From the NCBI GenBank assembly GCA_027493935.1, contig JAOSJV010000001.1:558001-622000 (forward strand): a DNA stretch of 64,000 nucleotides, in the 5' to 3' direction. Numbering within the stretch: position 1 is the first letter of the stretch; the number at the start of each line of letters is the position of its first letter. Shown in pieces: positions 39,609 through 49,435 of this stretch. The stretch is from Burkholderiales bacterium (GTDB lineage: Bacteria > Pseudomonadota > Gammaproteobacteria > Burkholderiales > SG8-39). Position numbers and translations under genes: made by a program. The notes under the pieces are model-generated. The model saw nothing but the letters and a program-made list of their open reading frames with translations. It was not told the DNA's origin and did not search any database.

Positions 39609-41236
39609 ATGCAGATCACAGACAGGCTGCGCGACATCTGCGCCCGCCATCCGTCGAGCGCGCTCTTCGCGGTGCCGCGCCGCGTGCAAGCCGCCTGGCG
39701 CCTGCCGCAGGCCGCGTGGACGTACGCGGAGACCCTTGCGGCGGTCGAGGGGCTCGCGCGCCGCTATCGCGACGCGGGCTACGGGCCGGGCCACCGGGTC
39801 GCGCTGCTGCTGGAGAACCGCCCGCAGCACTACTTCCACTGGCTCGCGCTGAACTCGCTCGGCGCAGCCGTGGTGCCGCTCAACCCCGACCTGCGGCCCG
39901 ACGAGACCGCTTACCAGCTCGCGCACAGCGCAAGCGCGCTGCTCGTGGCGCTGCCCGAGCGGCTCGCCGCGGCGCGTGGAGCTCGCCGCGGCGCTCAGGA
40001 ATTGCAGCCGCCGCCGACGACGCAGCGGCCTTCCCGCCCGCGGCGCGCGCGAGCGCCGCCGGCGGCGCCGGCGAGGATGCCGAGTGCGCGCTGCTCTACA
40101 CTTCCGGCACGACGGGAAGGCCGAAGGGCTGCATCCTCACCAACGGCTACTTCCGGGGCTTCGGCGAGTGGTATGCGGCGCAACGCGGCTACATCGCGCT
40201 CGCCGAGGGCGCCGAGCGGCTGCTGCAGCCGCTGCCCACCTTCCACATCAACGCGATGGCGAACTCGTTCATGGGGATGCTCTACACCGGTGGCGCGCAG
40301 GTGATCCTCGACCGCTTCCATCCGCGCGAGTGGTGGGCCGAGGCGGTCGAGACGCGCGCGACCTGCTTCCACTATCTCGGCGTCATGCCGGCGATGCTGC
40401 TCGCCCTGCCCGCCGGCGCACACGATCGCGCGCACGGCCTGCGCTTCGGCATGGGCGGCGGCGTGCAGCCGGCGCACCACGCCGCGTTCGAGGCGCGCTT
40501 CGGCGTGCGACTGCTCGAAGGCTGGGCGATGACCGAGACCGGCGGCGGCGGGATCATGTGCGCGATGGCCGAGCCGCGCCACGTCGGCGCCCGCTGCATC
40601 GGCCGGCCGGACCGCGCCGGCCCGCCGATGGAGGCGCGCGTCGTCGACGAGGATGGGAACGACGTTGCGGCGGATGTCGCGGGTGAGCTCCTCGTGCGCG
40701 CCCGCGGGCCCGATCCGCGCCGGCGCTTCTTCGCCGGCTACCTGAAGGATGCCGAGGCGACCGCGGCCGCGTGGGCCGGCGGCTGGCTGCACACCGGCGA
40801 CGTCGTCCGCCGGGACGCGCACGGCAGCTTCTTCTTCGTCGATCGGCGCAAGAACATCATCCGGCGCTCGGGCGAGAACATCTCCGCGGTCGAGGTGGAG
40901 GCGGTGCTGGCCGCGCACCCGGCGGTGCGGCAGGTCGGGGTGCTCGCGGTAGCCGACGCGATCCGCGAAGAGGAGGTGATGGCCGTGGTCGCGCTGCACG
41001 ATGCGGCGCAGGCGGGCGCCGCCCTCGCCGACGCACTCTTCGAGCATTGCCGCGAGCGCCTCGCCTACTACAAGGCGCCGGGCTACGTCGCGTTCGTCGC
41101 GTCGCTGCCGACCACCGCGACGCAGAAGGTGCGCAAGTCCGCCCTCGGCGAGCTCGCCCGCGCGCCGGACCGCCACCCGGACTGCTTCGACCTGCGCGAG
41201 CGCAAGCGGCGCGATGCCGCGGCGCGGCGGACCTGA
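39609..41236 (+). CDS. Acyl-CoA ligase (AMP-forming), two apparent frameshifts
   Basis: The enzyme activates a carboxylic acid to its CoA thioester via an acyl-adenylate. Motifs: ATP loop LLYTSGTTGRPKGCILTNGY, LEGWAMTETGGGG, WLHTGDVVRRD, DRRKNIIRRSGENIS and the C-terminal catalytic Lys region TATQKVRKSALGEL. The first 120 residues (DRLRDICARHPSSALFAVPR, PGHRVALLLENRPQHYFHW) are in another frame. Two extra bases, near 39972 and near 40010, must be skipped (joined VELAAALRNCS, AAADDAAAFPPAA). Stop overlaps the next ATG (TGATG). It is first in an operon divergent from the transporter, so it likely activates the imported acid. Confidence 0.85.
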
Positions 41237-42416
41237 TGCGCCGGCGCCGCCGTTACGGGGACGTGGCGGTCGCGGTGCCGGTCACCGTGCCGTACGTCCG
41301 CTTCTCGGTCCGCGGCGCGCACTGGTTCATCGGGCGCGCGCTCGCCGCGCTCGTGCGCGAGTCGGGTCTTGCCAAGGCGGACATCGACGGCCTGTGCGTC
41401 GCGAGCTTCACCCTCGCGCCCGACAGCGCGATCGGCGTCGCGCAGCACCTGGGGCTCGAGCTGCGCTGGCTCGACTTCGTCCCGATGGGAGGCGCCGCCG
41501 CGGTGATCGCGCTGCGCCGCGCGGCGCGCGCGGTCGAGAGCGGGGACGCCGAGGTCGTCGCGTGCGTCGCCGGCGACACCAATAGCGTCGACACGTTCCG
41601 GCAGGGTACCGCGAGCTTCAGCCGGTTCGCGCGCGATGCGGTCTACCCGTACGGCTCGGGCGGTCCGAACGCGAGCTTCGCGCTGCTCACCGCGCACTAC
41701 ATGCGCGCGTTCGGCGCGCGGCGCGAGGACTTCGGCAGGCTCTGCGTCGCGCAGCGCGCCAACGCCCTCGCCAACCCGCACGCGCTGTTCAAGCACGCGC
41801 TAACGCTCGAGCAGTACATGAGCGCGCGGCCGGTCGCCGAACCGCTGCACCTGTTCGACTGCGTCATGCCGTGCGCCGGCGCCGAGGCTTTCCTCGTCAT
41901 GCGGCGCGCGCGGGCCGTCGCGCAGGGCCTGCGCTATGCGCGGTTGCTGGCGGCGATCGAGCGGCACAACGCGTTCGCCGCCGATCCGGTCCAGTTCCGC
42001 GGCGGCTGGGCGCTCGACCGCGACGAGCTCTACGCGCAGGCGGGCGCGGCGCCCGGCGACCTGGATTTCGTCGAGCTCTACGACGACTACCCGGTGGTCG
42101 TGCTGATGCAGCTCGAGGATCTCGGCTTTTGCGCAAAGGGCGAGGCGCCCGCGTTCGTGCGCGCGCACACCTTCACTGTCGACGGATCGCTGCCGCTCAA
42201 CACGTCCGGCGGGCAGCTCTCCACCGGCCAGGCCGGCACCGCCGGCGGATTCCTCCCGGGATGGTCGAGGCGGTCCGGCAGCTCACCGACCGGCCGCTCG
42301 GCGCGGCGGTGACCGGCGCGAGGCTCGGACTGGTGAGCGGCTTTGGCATGGTGAACTACGACCGCGGCCTGTCGAGCGGCGCGGCGATCTTCGCGCGCGC
42401 CGAGGCGAGCGAGTGA
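41236..42416 (+). CDS. Thiolase-family protein (SCP2/lipid-transfer type), frameshift near end
   Basis: The protein has thiolase-fold features: AALVRESGLAKADIDGLCVA, VPMGGAAAVIALRRAARAVE, ASFALLTAHYMRAFGARRED, and the C-terminal NTSGGQLSTGQAGTAGGFL. It belongs to the SCP2-like branch that is usually encoded beside a DUF35 OB-fold partner, as here. The last 55 residues (MVEAVRQLTDRPLGAAVTGA, LVSGFGMVNYDRGLSSGAAI) are in a different frame; the shift lies in CTCCCGGG near 42256-42261. The classic GHPxG active-site His motif is replaced. It may cleave or condense beta-keto acyl-CoA, or act in side-chain removal. Start ATG 41236 overlaps the ligase stop. Confidence 0.8.
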
Positions 42417-43659
42417 CCGCGCCGCTCGAGCGCCCGCGGCGCAAGAACCCGGTCCTGCGCACGCGGCTGCCGACGGCGCCGCCCGCCGCCACGCAGCCGC
42501 GTCGCGCTCGGGCTCGCCGCCGCCGCCGCGCTCGGGCGCTTCGAGCTGCAGGTCTGCCGCGACTGCGGCGCGGTCCAGTACCCGCCGCGCGAGGCCTGCC
42601 GCGCCTGCCTCTCGGATCGGCTCGTCTGGCGCCTGCAGGACGGCGCCGGCGAGCTCCTCGCCGAGACGGTCTTGCACCACGGGCTCGAGCTCTACTACCG
42701 CGAGCGCGTGCCGTGGCGCATCGGCACCGTGCGGCTCGACTGCGGGCCGTCGGTCCTCGCGCACCTGCACGGCGATTGTCCGGCGCCGCCCGCGCGCGTG
42801 CGCGTGCGCGCGTGCCTCGATCGCGCCGGACAGGCGGCGCTCTTCGCGCTTCCCGAGAAGGACACCCCGAATATGGCCGACGACCGGCAGCTCCGCGAGA
42901 TGACCTGCGACCCGCGCCACCGCAAGATCCTCGTCACCGACGGCAAGACCGCGCTCGGGCAGGCGCTCGTCCGCGCGTTCGTCGCGGCCGGCGCCGAGCT
43001 CGTCTGGGTCGGCCACGCCGAGCCGTGGAAGCGCGCGCCGGGGCTCGACGCGCTCGCCGCGCTGCCGCAGGCGACGCTCGTGCCGCTCGATCTCACCGAC
43101 GCGCGCTCGGTGGACGAGCTCGCCGCGGCGATCGGCGGGAAGGTCGACATCCTGGCGAACAACGCCGAGCATCACCGCGCGTTCGGCATCGGCGCGCGCC
43201 GCGGCATCGACGCCGCGCGCGCCGAGATGGACGCGAACTACTTCGGCCTGCTGCGGCTCGGCGCAGGCGTTCGCGCCGGCGCTGCGCGCGCGCGGCGCCG
43301 ACGGCGTCGCGTCCGCGGTCGCGTGGGTGAACGTGCTCTCGGTCTTCGCGCTGGCGAACTTCCCGCCCCACGGCACCTACTCGGCGTCGAAGGCCGCCGC
43401 CCACTCGGCCGCGCAGTGCCTGCGCGCCGAGATGCGCGGTTCGGGCGTGCGCGTGGTGAACGTGTTTCCGGGGCCGATCGACGACGAGTGGAACCAGCTG
43501 CTGCTGCCGCCCAAGCTCGCGCCCGCGGCGCTCGCGCGCGCGATCGTCGAGGCGCTGCAGTCCGGCGTCGAGGACCTCTATCCGGGGGAGGTCGCGCAGG
43601 ACTGGCTCGCGCGCTGGCGCGACAATCCGAAGGCGCTCGAGCGCGAGGCGGCCGAATGA
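42413..43659 (+). CDS. DUF35 OB-fold/zinc-ribbon domain fused to a short-chain dehydrogenase (two frameshifts)
   Basis: The N-terminal part (about 30-150) has a rubredoxin-like zinc ribbon CRDCGAVQYPPREACRACLS and an OB-fold (GELLAETVLHHGLELYYRER), the usual partner of SCP2-type thiolases. From about residue 165 a short-chain dehydrogenase follows: ILVTDGKTALGQALVRAFVA, VDILANNAEHH, VNVLSVFALANFPPHGTYSA with the YSASK active site, and RVVNVFPGPIDDEWN. Two extra bases (near 42500 and 43262) must be skipped. The stretch 42672-43258 is one frame across the domain border, so the fusion itself is not created by those shifts. GTG 42413 overlaps the thiolase stop. Confidence 0.8.
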
Positions 43660-44441
43660 GCGCGCACGTCCTCGCCGGCCTCGTCGCCGCGCTCGCCGCC
43701 GGCCGCATCCGCGTGGTCGACCTGACGCAGACGCTCGCGCCCGAGTTCCCGCAGATCGTGCTGCCGCCCGAGCTCGGCCAGTGCTGGCCGTTCCGCATCG
43801 AGGAGGTGTCGCGCTACGACGAGCGCGGCCCGGCGTGGTACTGGAACAACTTCTCGTGCGGCGAGCACACCGGGACGCACTTCGACGCGCCGATCCACTG
43901 GGTGTCGGGCCGCGATCTGCCGGGAAACAGCGTCGACACGCTGCCGGTCGAGCACCTCGTCGCACCCGCCTGCGTCGTCGACTGCTCGGCCGAGGCCGCG
44001 GCCGACGCCGACTTCCTGCTGACGGTGGACTTCCTCCGCACCTGGGAGGCGCGCCACGGCCGCATCCCACCGCGCGCGTGGGTGCTGATGCGCACCGACT
44101 GGTCGAAGCGCACCGATCCGGTCGCCTACCAGAACTTCGACGAGACCGGGCAGCACACGCCTGGGCCGGACGTCGAGGCGGTGAGGTTCCTGGTGCACGA
44201 GCGCGACGTGCTCGGCTTCGGCTCCGAGGCGATCGGCACCGACGCCGGCCAGGCGCAGCACCTGCGCCCGCCCTACCCGTGCCACTACTTCATGCACGGC
44301 AACGGGCGCTACGGGTTGCAGTGCCTCACCAACCTCGACCGGCTGCCGCCGACCGGCGCGGTGCTGATCGCCCCACCGCTCAAGATCCGGCAGGGCAGCG
44401 GCAGCCCGCTGCGGGTGCTCGCGCTCGTGCCGGCAGGTTGA
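43656..44441 (+). CDS. Cyclase-family metal hydrolase
   Basis: The 261-residue protein carries the metal-binding signature HTGTHFDAPIHWV of the cyclase/kynurenine-formamidase family (PF04199), preceded by RVVDLTQTLAPEFPQIVLPP and followed by WVLMRTDWSKR and GFGSEAIGTDAGQ. These enzymes hydrolyse cyclic amides, lactones or formamides using a divalent metal. ATG 43656 overlaps the previous stop (ATGA). It is last in the four-gene operon with CoA ligase, thiolase and DUF35-SDR. The precise substrate is not predictable. The 97 bp to the next gene are GC-rich without a clear terminator. Confidence 0.9.
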   Translation: MSAHVLAGLVAALAAGRIRVVDLTQTLAPEFPQIVLPPELGQCWPFRIEEVSRYDERGPAWYWNNFSCGEHTGTHFDAPIHWVSGRDLPGNSVDTLPVEHLVAPACVVDCSAEAAADADFLLTVDFLRTWEARHGRIPPRAWVLMRTDWSKRTDPVAYQNFDETGQHTPGPDVEAVRFLVHERDVLGFGSEAIGTDAGQAQHLRPPYPCHYFMHGNGRYGLQCLTNLDRLPPTGAVLIAPPLKIRQGSGSPLRVLALVPAG

Positions 44442-44538
44442 TCCGCCGGCGCGGCCGTAGGCGGCGGCCGGGCGCAGCCGCCGACGCCTCCGGGAACGCG
44501 CGTCACGCGTCGTCTTGCGACGGCCCGCCCGCGTGCGG

Positions 44539-47185
44539 TCAGGTCCCGTGCGCGGCGTGCTGGTCCTCGTGGCGCGTCAGCCGGACCTTGGCGCAGAGGT
44601 CGAGGTTGAGGTTGACCGGGCTCGTGTGCTCGAAGTCGACCTCGAGCAGGTCGTTGAAGAAGACGCCCTTGCCGCGCGCGATCGGCTGGTGCTCGGTCCA
44701 GTGGCCGGCGCAGGCGGCGATGCCGAGCGCCTCTGGCTGGATGCCCTCGGTCACCCGGATGCGCCCGGCCACGCGCCGGCCGGTCGAGGTTTCCACCCAC
44801 ACCGCCTCGCCCTCCTGCAGCCCCTTGCGCCGCGCGGTTTCCGCGTTGAGGGCGATGCGATAGCTGAACGGGTCCATGCGCGCGACCTCGTCCAGCCACG
44901 GGTTCTCCATCGTGAACCCGTTCACCTGGATCGCGTCCCGGTAGTAGAACGCGTAGAGGTCGAACGCCGCATCCCTTCACCTCGTGCGACGGGCACGGCA
45001 GCCACTCGGGCAGCGGACCGTAGTAGCGCGGGTCGAAGTGCATGCCGGCCGCCTCGCACAGCTTGCCGGTGCGCTCGCCGAGATCCATCAGGTACTCGTG
45101 ATAGATCGGGATGCGTACGTCGACGAACGGGCGCCAGTACACCTCTTCGGCCTTCTTCGGCCAGGTGATCACGCCGTGCTCCTTGAACCATTCCAGGCCG
45201 CGCGCGGGGCCGAACTTGTGCTTGAGCTCGCGATCGCAGATCTCCTCGAGCGTATAGGTGCCGGCCGGGTCGAGCATCTGTGGTCCGTCGAGGCCGTAGA
45301 AGGCGTTGATCGCCATGTTGATCTCGGGCCCCAGCCCGAGACGGTACGCGAGCCCGAGCAGCATCTCGCGGGCGCTGCGCCGCTCGTACGCCGGTTCGGC
45401 CACCGGCTGGCGGATGGGCCAACCCCAGTCGCCCATGCCCGCCGGGTGGTTGAAGATGAACGGGAAATTCGGCCGCGGATCGAGCACCTCGAGGTAGCTC
45501 GCGTCGGGCAGGACGATGTCGGCGAAGTCCGAGAACTCGTTCAGGAAGAGGTCGAACGAGACGATGAACTCGAAGTTCTTCAGGCTCGCCGCCACCGCGT
45601 CCTTGTTGCCGACGCTCATGATCGAGTTCGCGCCGTAGTTGATCATCATCTTCGGGCGGTAGGGCAGATCGAAGCGCTGCCACCACTGCTCCTGGTCGGA
45701 CGAGGCCATGAGCGGCGACACGTGCGAGAGCGGGAAGAGCTCGGTGAAGCCGATCGAGTCGGGGCGCCGCGGCTCGGCCGGCGGGTAGGGCACGTGCGGC
45801 AGCATCCACGAGCCCACCGCCATCAGCCCGTCGCGGTCCGGACGCGGCTGGTAGCGCGGCCGGCCGCTCTCCGGGTGGCCGTGGCACACCGGGTTGAAGC
45901 CGAGCGTGCCGCCGACCACGTCGGCCGCGCCGACGATGTGGTTGAGCAGGTCGATCGCGAAGCAGTTGTACATCGAGTTCTTGTGACCCTGCGCACCGCG
46001 GAAGAAGATCGCGGAGGCCGGCCGGTAGGGCAGGGTGACGCCGTCGACGACGATCGTGCTGCCGACGCGCGCCGCCTCGCCGAACTCGCGCGCGAGGCGC
46101 CGGATGGTCGCAGCGGGGACGCCGGAGATGCGCTCGCCCTCCTCGGCCGTGTACCTCTTCAGGTGGTCGCGCAGCATGGCGAACGCCGGTTTGCACGTCT
46201 CGCCGTCCACCTTGTACTCGCCTTCGAGCGCGGCGTTCTTCGCGGCCGGATCGTCGTAGGGCTTCGCGGTCCCGGCGCCGGCGTCCCAGACGAGCGGCTT
46301 GCCGGAGGCCGCGTCGCGCGCGTAGCGCCCGCTCGGGCGCACGAGGTAGATCGCGTCGGTCTTCGTGCGCAGATACTCGGCGTCGTAGATGCCGAGCTCG
46401 TTCACCAGGCAGTTGGCCATGGCGAGCGCGAGCGCGGCATCGGTGCCGACGCGGATCGGTACCCATTCGTTCGCCTTGGCCGCGGCGAAGTTGCACATCG
46501 GGTCGACCACCACCATCCGCATCCCGCGCTCGCGCGCGTCGGCCGCCTGCGCGATGTTCGGCGTCGCGGCGTGGCCGGCGCCGTGCCCCTTGGAGGCGCC
46601 GAAATAGATGGCGTAGTTGCAGTGCTTGAAGTCCGGCACGACCGACCACGACGCGTGCGTGATGCCGCCCGCGGCGTGCGCGCCGTTGCCGCAGTGCACC
46701 CCGCCGCCGGCGACCCACATGTTGGGCGTGCCGAACGCCCAGCCGAAGGTGAAGAAGAGCAGCGACGAGGGCGCCATCGTGGTGGTCACCTGCAGGACGA
46801 GCTGGCGCGGATCCTCGGCGCGCACCTTCTCGAGCCGCGCCGCGGTTTCTGCGAGCGCCTCCTCCCAGCTGATCGGCTTCCAGCCCGGGTCGATACCGAT
46901 CCCCTTCTGCGGATTGGTCCGCCTGAGCGGCGTCTTCAGCCGGTGCGGATCGTAGAGGATCATGATCCCGGCGATCCCCTTGGCGCACAGGCGCCCGTTG
47001 CCCGTCGGGCTCGCGGGATTGCCCTCGATCTTGACGATGGTGCCGTTCACCCGGTGCGCGCGGATCGCGCAGCCGCCGTAGCAGATCGTGCACACCGAGG
47101 GGATCCACACGTCTTCCCGGATCTCGGCGGCGGACGCGCGTCCGGCATGCATGACGGCTTCGAGTTCCTGTCTGGCGTCCTTCAT
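44539..47185 (-). CDS. Molybdopterin oxidoreductase catalytic subunit (frameshift)
   Basis: This is a complex-iron-sulfur-molybdoenzyme family protein of about 880 residues. The N-terminal [4Fe-4S] site reads CTICYGGCAIRAHRVNG, closed by LCAKGIAG. PISWEEALAETAARLEKV and WVAGGGVHCGNGAHAAGG follow; the Cys in HCGNG may ligate Mo. The C-terminal cofactor-binding domain (MDPFSYRIALNAETARRKGL, GVFFNDLLEVDFEHTSPVNL) is in another frame; skipping one base at 44971 gives EVKGAAFDLYAFYYRD. No twin-arginine signal precedes the cysteines, so the enzyme appears cytoplasmic. It is last in an operon with MoaD, NrfD-type and FeS proteins. Substrate unknown (thiosulfate, polysulfide or an organic compound are candidates). 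Confidence 0.85.
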
Positions 47186-47192
47186 GGCGGCG

Positions 47193-47576
47193 TCATCCTC
47201 CAGTGGCTGCGGGCAGCAGGTAGACCAGGACCTTCGGCGGTGCTCCGGGCTCGGCTGCGAGCGGCAGCGGCGCGTCGAGCGCCTGCTCGTCGACCAGATT
47301 CCCGTTGACGAAGATCCGCGTGCACATCTGCAGCCGGCGCGGCGGCGTCGATGTGCGGAACACCCGCACGCCGAAGTCCGCACCGTAGCGGCGTTCGAGC
47401 TCCTCGAGAAGCCCGCGCAGGGTCGGCGTCGCGGCGAACTCGAGCGCGAGCTCCTTTTCCTTGGTGACGTAGGCGATCAGCCCCATGAAGGAGACGTGCA
47501 CGGCGAGCGCCGCGTGCACGCCGTCGGCGGCGCCGGTGGCCTGGTGCTCGATCGCGCCCTGCGCGTTCGCCATCAT
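47193..47576 (-). CDS. MoaD/ThiS-like sulfur-carrier protein
   Basis: The protein of about 126 residues ends in LLPAATGG, the terminal Gly-Gly that is adenylated and thiocarboxylated in MoaD. The pattern RTSTPPRRLQMCTRIFVNGN and LRGLLEELERRYG matches the beta-grasp fold. MoaD donates sulfur to build the molybdopterin dithiolene. A dedicated copy inside a molybdoenzyme operon is uncommon. The N-terminal 40 residues are an extension not usual for MoaD. Two adjacent ATGs (47576, 47573) are possible; GGAG is better spaced for the second. Its stop is seven bases before the catalytic subunit start. Confidence 0.85.
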   Translation of the reverse strand: MMANAQGAIEHQATGAADGVHAALAVHVSFMGLIAYVTKEKELALEFAATPTLRGLLEELERRYGADFGVRVFRTSTPPRRLQMCTRIFVNGNLVDEQALDAPLPLAAEPGAPPKVLVYLLPAATGG

Positions 47577-47624
47577 CGACTCCTTGCGCGGCGCCGGTTG
47601 CCCTCAAAGGCCGGCCGCGCCGCT

Positions 47625-48527
47625 TCACGCGCGCTGGCGCCGGGCGGGGATCACCAGCGGCCGGTAGACCCCCGCCCGCACCGTGGCGAGCTTCATGAAG
47701 AAGTCGCCGGCCGCCGAGGCGAGGCCGATCAGCGCCATCACCGCGGGCGAGGCGGCGGTCGACGCGGCGAGCAGCGCGAGCGGCACGATCAGGCCGAGCG
47801 CGAGCGTGCCGCCGTAGAAGAGCAGCGCGAGCCGCCCGGCCAGGAGATCGCGCACGGACCAGCGGGCGGCCACGTTGCCGCCGGACCACGCGCCCTGGAT
47901 CTCGAGCGCGAAGAACAGCGCCACCACGACGGTCACGCCGATCCACAGTTGCAGCAGCCCGTCGCTCGCGGCGGCGCCCGCGGCGGCGCCGATCACCAGG
48001 AGCGCGGCGATGCCGCCGCGCAACGCGTACGCGATGTACAGCGCCGGGTGCAGCGGCGAGTGCCAGAACGGGATCGCCTTCGACGCCGTGTAGCAGAAGC
48101 CCATGTAGCCGATGATCACCACCGTGCCCACGGCCGCGACCGCCTGGGCGGTGCGCGCCACCAGCCCGGTGGCGCTCCCGGAGGCGACCAGCAGGATGGC
48201 GAGGTAGATGCCGCCGCCGACCAGGAACAACGCGAGCCCGACGAAACCGCGCGAGATCCACGAGGTGCGGAAGTGCCGCATCATGCCGAGCGCGCGCTCC
48301 GGGCGGCCGAGGAACGCGAGGTGGGCGAGCGCGCCGAGCGCCGCCAGCACGTAGGCCACGGCGAGCCCGGCGGTCACGCCGTAGATCGAGGCCATGAGCC
48401 AGGTGCCGCCGGCGATGCCGACCAGGAAGTGGCCGACCACCATCAGGACGCCGCGCCCTTCTCCCCACTCCCGCTGCGGACGATAGTCGCTGCGCAGATC
48501 GGCGATGAGCTGGTCGTACCGGTTCAT
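47625..48527 (-). CDS. NrfD/PsrC-type membrane anchor
   Basis: The 300-residue inner-membrane protein has about eight helices and the features of the polysulfide-reductase/NrfD family: MVVGHFLVGIAGGTWLMASI near the N-terminus, LGRPERALGMMRHFRTSWIS after helix 3, and GDFFMKLATVRAGVY at the C-terminus. It exchanges electrons between quinones and the FeS subunit. ATG 48527 is seven bases after the FeS gene's stop. With the FeS and molybdopterin subunits it forms a three-subunit oxidoreductase complex. Confidence 0.9.
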   Translation of the reverse strand: MNRYDQLIADLRSDYRPQREWGEGRGVLMVVGHFLVGIAGGTWLMASIYGVTAGLAVAYVLAALGALAHLAFLGRPERALGMMRHFRTSWISRGFVGLALFLVGGGIYLAILLVASGSATGLVARTAQAVAAVGTVVIIGYMGFCYTASKAIPFWHSPLHPALYIAYALRGGIAALLVIGAAAGAAASDGLLQLWIGVTVVVALFFALEIQGAWSGGNVAARWSVRDLLAGRLALLFYGGTLALGLIVPLALLAASTAASPAVMALIGLASAAGDFFMKLATVRAGVYRPLVIPARRQRA

Positions 48528-48534
48528 GTCCGCC

Positions 48535-49140
48535 TCACGGTGCCAGGTAGTACACGTTCGGGCCCGTCCCCGCCTCCGGATGGAGCGTGAAGCCACCGCG
48601 CTCCTTGATCAGGCGCGACACGGTGCTGTTGGGGTCGTCGAGGTCGCCGATGGTGCGCGCCTTCGCCGCGCAGTTCGCGACGCAGGCCGGATCCTTGCCC
48701 TCGGCCAAACGATGGCGGCAGAAGTTGCACTTCATGACCACGCCCTCGGGATGACGGTCGGAGCAGATCTCTTCGTAGGGCGTGGGTCCGGCCTCGCCGA
48801 AGTAATAGCGCCGCTCGTCGTGGAAGTAGCGGTTGTTGTACGGGCAGGCCATCATGCAGGCGCGGCAGCCGACGCACTTGTCCTTGTCGATGTCGACGAT
48901 GCCGTGCTCGGCGTAGTGGCTGGCGCCCGTTGGGCACGCGCTCACGCAGGGCGCGTCGCTGCAGTGGTTGCACAGCACCGGGAGGAAGAGCATGCGCGGG
49001 GTCGGGTAGTGCCCCTCCTCGCGCTTGAGCACGCGGGCGAAGAACACCCCGGGCGGCGTGCCGTGCTCGGCCTTGCAGGACATCTGGCACCCGTAGCACG
49101 CCATGCAGCGTTTCAGGTCGATCACCATTCCGAGTCTCAT
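48535..49140 (-). CDS. Four-cluster ferredoxin subunit (DmsB/PsrB type)
   Basis: The 201-residue protein has four cysteine groups: CMACYGCQMSC, CNHCSDAPCVSACPTGA, CVGCRACMMACP and CNFCRHRLAEGKDPACVANC, the layout of the electron-transfer subunit of DMSO- and polysulfide-reductase complexes. It passes electrons between the NrfD-type anchor and the molybdopterin subunit. GGAGGG lies nine bases before ATG 49140. No signal peptide is present, in line with a complex on the cytoplasmic side. It is the first gene of the operon; a cluster of palindromic operators lies about 220 bp upstream. Confidence 0.95.
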   Translation of the reverse strand: MRLGMVIDLKRCMACYGCQMSCKAEHGTPPGVFFARVLKREEGHYPTPRMLFLPVLCNHCSDAPCVSACPTGASHYAEHGIVDIDKDKCVGCRACMMACPYNNRYFHDERRYYFGEAGPTPYEEICSDRHPEGVVMKCNFCRHRLAEGKDPACVANCAAKARTIGDLDDPNSTVSRLIKERGGFTLHPEAGTGPNVYYLAP

Positions 49141-49358
49141 GCCGAGCGCCCTCCATGCTTCGCGGCGGCGTCGGGTCGGGGGATCGATCGACGCTCGCCC
49201 GATGCGCGCGGGGTCCGGAGTGGCGGCGCGTGCGCGCGACGCACGTGCCGCGCCGGCCTGGCCAGACGCGGTGCAATGCCGAAACGCCGAGGCGTACCGG
49301 CACGGGCGCAAGATGCGCTTCCCGCGCGTTCAGCGTCGGCTAGCCGCCCCACCCTCAC

Positions 49359-49403
49359 TACGCATCGTTACTACGCATCGCGTAACTACTTACGCATAGC
49401 GTA
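49359..49403. promoter_or_regulatory. Three clustered TACGC-N3-GCGTA operator-like sites
   Basis: TACGCATCGCGTA (49372-49384) and TACGCATAGCGTA (49391-49403) are perfect palindromes with a three-base centre. TACGCATCGTTAC (49359-49371) is a partial copy directly adjoining. The middle site is also framed by GTTAC and GTAAC (49367-49386). The block lies between the IclR gene and the molybdoenzyme operon. Site form and size fit an IclR-type regulator. Confidence 0.7.
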
Positions 49404-49435
49404 GCACTGGTCGGGGACTGGATCCGTGATCTATG

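Noticed and set aside
44539..49140. Calling the complex a tetrathionate or polysulfide reductase
   Set aside because: Subunit types fit, but the lack of an export signal and the internal MoaD differ from those enzymes; substrate cannot be set from motifs.
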